Positions 60,473 through 64,000 of a DNA stretch of 64,000 nucleotides are shown piece by piece. Source of the stretch: Gemmatimonadota bacterium (GTDB taxonomy: Bacteria; Gemmatimonadota; Gemmatimonadetes; Gemmatimonadales; Gemmatimonadaceae); NCBI GenBank assembly GCA_028287235.1, contig JAQBQB010000022.1, positions 1 to 64,000 of the forward strand, given 5' to 3'. The notes under the pieces were generated by a model. That model was not told the origin of the DNA and made no database searches. It was given only the letters and a program-made list of their open reading frames with translations. Each line of letters starts with the position of its first letter. Position 1 is the first letter of the stretch. Both the position numbers and the translations under genes were made by a program.

Positions 60473-61150
60473 TCAGGGGAGACGTGCGGCGGGCAGGGCA
60501 AACGTCAGCGTCGTGCCCGTTGCCTCCGCGCTGTCGAACGAGATGGAGCCACCGTGCTCGCTGACGATGCGATGGGCGGTGGCGAGCCCGATGCCGGCGT
60601 GGCCGGGCTTGGTGGTGGCGAGCGGCTCGAAGACGTGCGCGGCGACGTCGGACGGCACCGGCGTTCCATCGTTGCGGAGCGAAGACCGCCACGAGCCATC
60701 GGGCGCGATGCTGGAGACGATCGAGAGGTCACTGCCCTCGGCGGCGGCTTCGATCGCGTTGGTGAGCGCGTTGCCGAACGCTTGCGCGAGCTGCTCCGCG
60801 TCGAGGCTGCAGGCCGCGCGCGGTTCGGCGGGCGTGTGTTGTAGGAGGAGGGCTTTGCTCTCGAGTGCGCCGCGCTGGCCCTCGATCACGTCGGTCCATA
60901 CCTCGTCGGGATCGGCGGGCTCGAGGCGCACCGGCGCGGGACGACCGTACTCGAGCAGCGCGGAGATGAGCGCGTTCAAACGCTCGGCTTCGCGGAGAAT
61001 GCGGCCGATGTTCTTCTCCATCACCGGGTCGTCGGTGATGCGGTAGCGAATCAACTGCGCGGCCGACGCGATGCCGAACACCGGATTGCGCATCTCGTGC
61101 GCAATCGCGGCCGCGACGTTCTGAGAGATCTTGACGCCCTCGCGATTCAT
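60473..61150 (-). CDS. sensorless histidine kinase
   Basis: 225 residues: HisKA with the phospho-acceptor in AIAHEMRNPVFGIASAAQ near residue 18, then HATPase_c with the N box AFGNALTNAIEAA, a short G1-like region, and GHAGIGLATAHRIVSEHGG (G2). There is no input, PAS, HAMP or membrane domain, so it must receive signals through a partner or act as an orphan cytoplasmic kinase. No response regulator is adjacent. The ATG at 61150 follows the terminator of the upstream gene. Confidence 0.87.
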   Translation of the reverse strand: MNREGVKISQNVAAAIAHEMRNPVFGIASAAQLIRYRITDDPVMEKNIGRILREAERLNALISALLEYGRPAPVRLEPADPDEVWTDVIEGQRGALESKALLLQHTPAEPRAACSLDAEQLAQAFGNALTNAIEAAAEGSDLSIVSSIAPDGSWRSSLRNDGTPVPSDVAAHVFEPLATTKPGHAGIGLATAHRIVSEHGGSISFDSAEATGTTLTFALPAARLP

Positions 61151-61167
61151 GTCGGCATATTAACGAA

Positions 61168-61209
61168 AAAACGGCAGTGGAGCGCGCATGCGACGCCCCA
61201 CTGCCGTTT
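61168..61209 (-). terminator. intrinsic terminator of the histone-like gene
   Basis: AACGGCAGTGG pairs with CCACTGCCGTT at the far side (ends near 61209). On the reverse strand it is followed by TTTTTT (61163-61168). It lies between the histone-like gene and the kinase start. Confidence 0.75.
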
Positions 61210-61237
61210 CACAACCGTGCGTGACGACGGTGCGTGC

Positions 61238-61996
61238 CTAGCGGCGCCCGGACTTCTTGGCGCCTTTCTTTGCCCCACCCTTCTTTGCGCCGCCCTTCGA
61301 CGCAGACTTTTTCGCGGCGCTCTTTCCCTTCGGAGCGGACTTGGCGCTCTTCTTCGCCACACCCTGTTTCGCCGTAGCCTTCTTGGCGCTCTTGGCGGGA
61401 CTCTTCTTCGCGGCGGCTTTCTTCATCGGCTTTGCGGGGCTTTTCTTGGCCGCGGTCTTCTGCGCACCGGCCTTCTTCGCCGCGCTCTTGGCGCCGCCCT
61501 GCTTGGTGCTGTTCGACGCGGGCGCCTTCTTGGCCGCCGCCGTCTTCACCGGAGCCGACTTGGCCGGCGCCGATTTAGCTGGAGCGGACTTGCTCGCCGA
61601 CGTGCCGCTGCCACCGCCGCCGGCGGCGTTCGCCGATGCCGCGGAGGCTCCTGCGCCGGACGACGAGCTTCCACTCGACGCGGCCGATTTTGAGCCGGCC
61701 GGACGTCCCGGGCGACCGGGGCGACGCGGCGCCTCGAAGGCATCCTCGTCATCATCGTCTTCGACGACTTCCACGACCGTGGGCTCCTCGTCGTCATCAT
61801 CTGGCTCGTCGGTGCTGTCCCAGAGATCGTCGCTGTCGTCCTTGTGGGTCGTCCAGCCGCCGTCCTCTTCGTCGTCGTCGTCATACGACGCACCACCGCC
61901 GCCACCACCACCGCCACCATATCCGAGACCATCGACGTCGTCGTCATCTCGATCGGAGAAACGAAACTCCTCGCGCAACTCGTCACCTCGCGGCAT
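61238..61996 (-). CDS. histone-like protein with acidic N-terminus and Lys/Ala-rich tail
   Basis: 252 residues from ATG 61996, 7 nt after AGGAGG. The first ~90 residues are strongly acidic with aspartate runs (DRDDDDVDG, YDDDDEEDGG, DDDDEEP, EDDDDEDAF) and a polyglycine stretch. Next is an AT-hook-like PRRPGRPGRPAGSK. The last ~130 residues are Lys/Ala/Ser repeats (KSAPAKS, AKKSPAKS, KKATAK) like histone H1 tails. It may bind DNA through hook and tail while the acidic part binds basic proteins. Low complexity throughout limits comparison. Confidence 0.8.
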   Translation of the reverse strand: MPRGDELREEFRFSDRDDDDVDGLGYGGGGGGGGGASYDDDDEEDGGWTTHKDDSDDLWDSTDEPDDDDEEPTVVEVVEDDDDEDAFEAPRRPGRPGRPAGSKSAASSGSSSSGAGASAASANAAGGGGSGTSASKSAPAKSAPAKSAPVKTAAAKKAPASNSTKQGGAKSAAKKAGAQKTAAKKSPAKPMKKAAAKKSPAKSAKKATAKQGVAKKSAKSAPKGKSAAKKSASKGGAKKGGAKKGAKKSGRR

Positions 61997-62201
61997 GCCC
62001 GCCTCCTGAGGGGTTGTTGTATCACGCAGAAAAAAATTCATCAGCACACGGTCGCCGGGACGGCTGCACTTCGTATGCCGAGTACCCATGCGTACCACGT
62101 GCAAAACGCATCGGCTCTTTTCAACGCCTTAGTATACTGAGCCAAGCGCTTCGTCAAGAAGCGAAGTAGCGAGTCACTACGAATTATCGGAGAGCGACAC
62201 T

Positions 62202-62657
62202 GTGCCGAAATTGATCGTGCTGTTTCATGGTGATGACCAAGCAGCGGCATCGTTGGCGGAAAGTGCGGCCGCGGGCGCGAAGGCAGTCCGGTTTACGGAG
62301 GTCGATATTCGGTCCGCGACCGCGACCGGCGGACCGCCGAAGCGCATCGAGTCGGCGGCGCAGCTGCGCGAGTACGATGGTGTGCTGTTGGCATACGCGG
62401 GTGACGAGGCGCCAGCCGAAGCGAGGGCGACGCTCGCTGAATTGGCGAACGGAGAGCCGATGCCGAACACGGTGTTCGGTGTGACCGGCGTGGATGCGGC
62501 CGCGCTTCAAGCGGTGGCGCAGCTTGGAGGGATCATCGTGTCGCAGCCACGCGGAGCGGACGGGAACGAGAGCGCGCGGCAGCTGGGCGCGCGAATGGCG
62601 AAGGTGATTGGGTGGGTGCGTCACGCGTTGGGGCATGAGGCGGAACACACGCACTAG
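62202..62657 (+). CDS. flavodoxin-like protein
   Basis: 151 residues from GTG 62202, with GGAG upstream. The alternating pattern starts KLIVLFHGDDQAAASLAESAAAGAK, where a flavodoxin would have the phosphate loop T/SxTGNT; here it is FHGDDQ, so FMN binding is doubtful. Later REYDGVLLAYAGDEAP and NTVFGVTGVD match WrbA/flavodoxin strands. Shorter than WrbA (~200). Role unknown. Confidence 0.6.
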   Translation: MPKLIVLFHGDDQAAASLAESAAAGAKAVRFTEVDIRSATATGGPPKRIESAAQLREYDGVLLAYAGDEAPAEARATLAELANGEPMPNTVFGVTGVDAAALQAVAQLGGIIVSQPRGADGNESARQLGARMAKVIGWVRHALGHEAEHTH

Positions 62658-62683
62658 GATGATAGGATGATAGGATGATAGGA
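62656..62683. repeat. AGGATGAT tandem repeat
   Basis: Three and a half copies of the 8-mer AGGATGAT, starting at the stop codon of the flavodoxin-like gene. An 8-nt unit is not a multiple of three but lies outside coding sequence; slippage would change only the spacing to the next promoter. Confidence 0.8.
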
Positions 62684-62740
62684 ACAGCGCGTGAACCTAT
62701 AATACATGCTATACTGACCATATTATGACGCGATAATGGC

Positions 62741-63391
62741 GTGAAAAATACCTATGACTTTGTCATATCTTTCGCCGCGGCGCTGGAGGGCGAAGGGCTG
62801 CCGCAGGCACTTTCCGGGCGGTCGATAGCGCTACTCAGAACGGGCGTTGGGCCGGTGAATGCGGCGTATTCGGTGACGCGGTTTCTCATGGAGAACACCG
62901 TCGGCGCGGTGATCGTTTGCGGCGTTGGGGGAGCCTATCCAGGATTCGGGTTGGCGACGGGAGACGTCGTCTGCGCCGAAAGCGAGACCTATGGGGATCT
63001 CGGCGCAGATTCTCCCGAAGGGTTTCTCGACATGCAGGCACTTGGATTTCCGGTGATCGAAGGCGCGGCTCCAGTCTTCAATCGTCTGCCGCTCGACCTG
63101 TTCCCGGTGCAGCGGCGCGTGCCGTTCGTCACGTGCGCGACGTGTACGGGAACCGACGCGAAGGCCGTGTCGCTCGCTGCACGCACCGGAGGCGCCGTGG
63201 AGTCGATGGAAGGCGCCGCGGTAGTTCACGTCGCGCGGCTCATGGGTGTGAACGTGGGCGAGGTGCGCGGCATCTCGAACGCGGTGGGAAATCGCGACCG
63301 CGCGCAGTGGCGCCTGAAGGAAGCGGCGGCGGCGGCGCGCACGGCGCTCATCAATTGGATCGAAGACGGAGGAGGAGCAGCTGGATGTTGA
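62741..63391 (+). CDS. mqnB: futalosine hydrolase
   Basis: Cleaves futalosine to dehypoxanthine futalosine in the futalosine route to menaquinone. 216 residues from GTG 62741. Nucleoside-phosphorylase/hydrolase fold: LLRTGVGPVNAAYSVTRFL, VIVCGVGGAYPGFGLATGDVV, ATCTGTDAKAVSLA, and VESMEGAAVVHVA with the purine-site acid. SNAVGNRDRAQWRLKEA is a MqnB-type tail. A TATAAT box at 62698-62703 is a plausible promoter element. It overlaps mqnD by 7 nt. Confidence 0.9.
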   Translation: MKNTYDFVISFAAALEGEGLPQALSGRSIALLRTGVGPVNAAYSVTRFLMENTVGAVIVCGVGGAYPGFGLATGDVVCAESETYGDLGADSPEGFLDMQALGFPVIEGAAPVFNRLPLDLFPVQRRVPFVTCATCTGTDAKAVSLAARTGGAVESMEGAAVVHVARLMGVNVGEVRGISNAVGNRDRAQWRLKEAAAAARTALINWIEDGGGAAGC

Positions 63392-64000
63392 GTCTCGCCA
63401 TTTCACCATGTCCAAACGACACGTTCATCTTTTGCGCGATGGTAGATAGCTTCCGCCTCGAGCTGGACGATGTGGAGTCACTGAATCTGCGCGCGGAGCG
63501 CGGTGAGTTCGACGTGACGAAGATTTCGGTGGCCGCGTATGGACGAATTCGCGAGCAGTACGCGCTACTGCGCGCGGGCGGCGCCGCCGGCTTTGGTGTT
63601 GGGCCGTTGCTCGTGAGCCGTGAAGCGCGTGCCCCGGGCGGGCGTGTGGCGATTCCAGGCGACCGAACGACGGCCGCGCTGCTCCTTCAACTGCTCGGCG
63701 ACTTCGACACGGTGCCGATGCGCTTCGATCTCATCGAAGGTGCAGTGTTGTCGGGCGCGGTGGACTGCGGAGTTCTGATCCACGAGGGCCGGTTCACCTA
63801 CGCCCAAAAGGGGCTCGTGAAGCTGGCCGACCTGGGCGAAGTGTGGGAGACGCGGATGCAGTGTCCAATTCCGCTGGGCGCGATCGCGATTCGCCGGGAG
63901 CTCGGCCCAGACGTGGCGCGCCGCGTGAACGCAGAGATCCGCGAGAGTCTCCTCCGCTCGCGCGCGCGGCCGGAGGAGTGCGCGGACTTCGTCCGGCGAC
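63385..64000 (+). CDS. mqnD: 1,4-dihydroxy-6-naphthoate synthase, 3' end cut off by window
   Basis: Converts cyclic dehypoxanthine futalosine to 1,4-dihydroxy-6-naphthoate in the futalosine menaquinone pathway. ATG 63385 gives MLSLAISPCPNDTFIFCAMV, the MqnD N-terminal signature (SPCPNDTF). Later motifs are FDVTKISVAAYG, GGRVAIPGDRTTAALLLQLL, AVDCGVLIHEGRFTYAQKGL and IPLGAIAIRREL. About 205 codons are present before the window edge, out of a usual ~280. Coupled to mqnB. Confidence 0.93.
   Translation, partial: MLSLAISPCPNDTFIFCAMVDSFRLELDDVESLNLRAERGEFDVTKISVAAYGRIREQYALLRAGGAAGFGVGPLLVSREARAPGGRVAIPGDRTTAALLLQLLGDFDTVPMRFDLIEGAVLSGAVDCGVLIHEGRFTYAQKGLVKLADLGEVWETRMQCPIPLGAIAIRRELGPDVARRVNAEIRESLLRSRARPEECADFVRR

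Noticed and set aside
15525-61996. The two Lys/Ala-rich genes as out-of-frame artefacts
   Set aside because: Both have a good ribosome binding site, a normal start, and a coherent charge layout; the opposite frames are Phe/Ala/Leu-rich shadows.
1-64000. CRISPR arrays, insertion sequences, tRNA or rRNA genes
   Set aside because: No regularly spaced repeats, transposase motifs, terminal inverted repeats or cloverleaf/rRNA signatures were seen by eye. A tRNAscan or Infernal run would be decisive.

Overview
The window is a high-GC bacterial chromosome segment. Gene content and protein style suggest Gemmatimonadota: a futalosine-route menaquinone pair, many secreted propeller, peptidase and lipoprotein genes, alanine/lysine-rich histone-like proteins, and an MSHA-like pilus locus. 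The phylum call is inference from recognised protein families; no rRNA or tRNA gene is visible.

Layout. Positions 1-2245 hold the 5' part of ispG (reverse strand), a small membrane protein and a cold-shock gene with its terminator. Positions 2261-9032 are an arginine regulon. argG-argH and argR read left; argC-argB-argD and an N-acetylglutamate synthase read right. The genes overlap by 1-4 nt, and ATGCAT-N4-ATGCAT-type ARG boxes lie before argG and argC. Positions 9058-17135 are mixed: an Smr-domain protein, an M28 peptidase, an [FeFe]-hydrogenase-like membrane protein divergent from a Crp/Fnr regulator, rhodanese plus hydrolase, a histone-like protein and a YhaM-like nuclease. Positions 17628-28874 hold a zinc-ribbon/cold-shock pair, a GT-C-like membrane protein, a stand-alone LigD-type polymerase, an NrtR-like regulator, a GH3 lipoprotein, a YggX-like protein, a desaturase, an M1 peptidase and an aldo/keto reductase.

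Positions 28951-53671 are the main accessory block, an MSHA-like type IV pilus/type II secretion system. The reverse-strand operon 53671->41548 reads E ATPase, G inner-membrane protein, PilM-PilN fusion (I), J, K, L secretin, M ATPase, N TPR protein, a secretin-N-domain lipoprotein, and a GT-C-like membrane protein. The I-J-K-L-M-N order matches MSHA loci. Facing it are seven forward-strand prepilins with GFTLxE leaders in three groups, a 935-residue CARDB-like lipoprotein, and one 1363-residue reverse-strand protein. That protein fuses a SARP/BTAD regulator, an AAA ATPase, a membrane helix, a PD40 propeller and a lectin-like tail. Between its gene and the third prepilin group are two copies of a phased TAAC array with identical 21- and 11-nt spacing. 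No prepilin peptidase or PilT-type retraction ATPase is in the window.

Positions 53840-64000 hold a PD40 lipoprotein, an S41 protease, a RepA-like replication initiator overlapping an SDR gene, a phospholipase D-family protein, a MerR regulator, a sensorless histidine kinase, an acidic/basic histone-like protein, a flavodoxin-like protein, and mqnB-mqnD, the last truncated by the window end.
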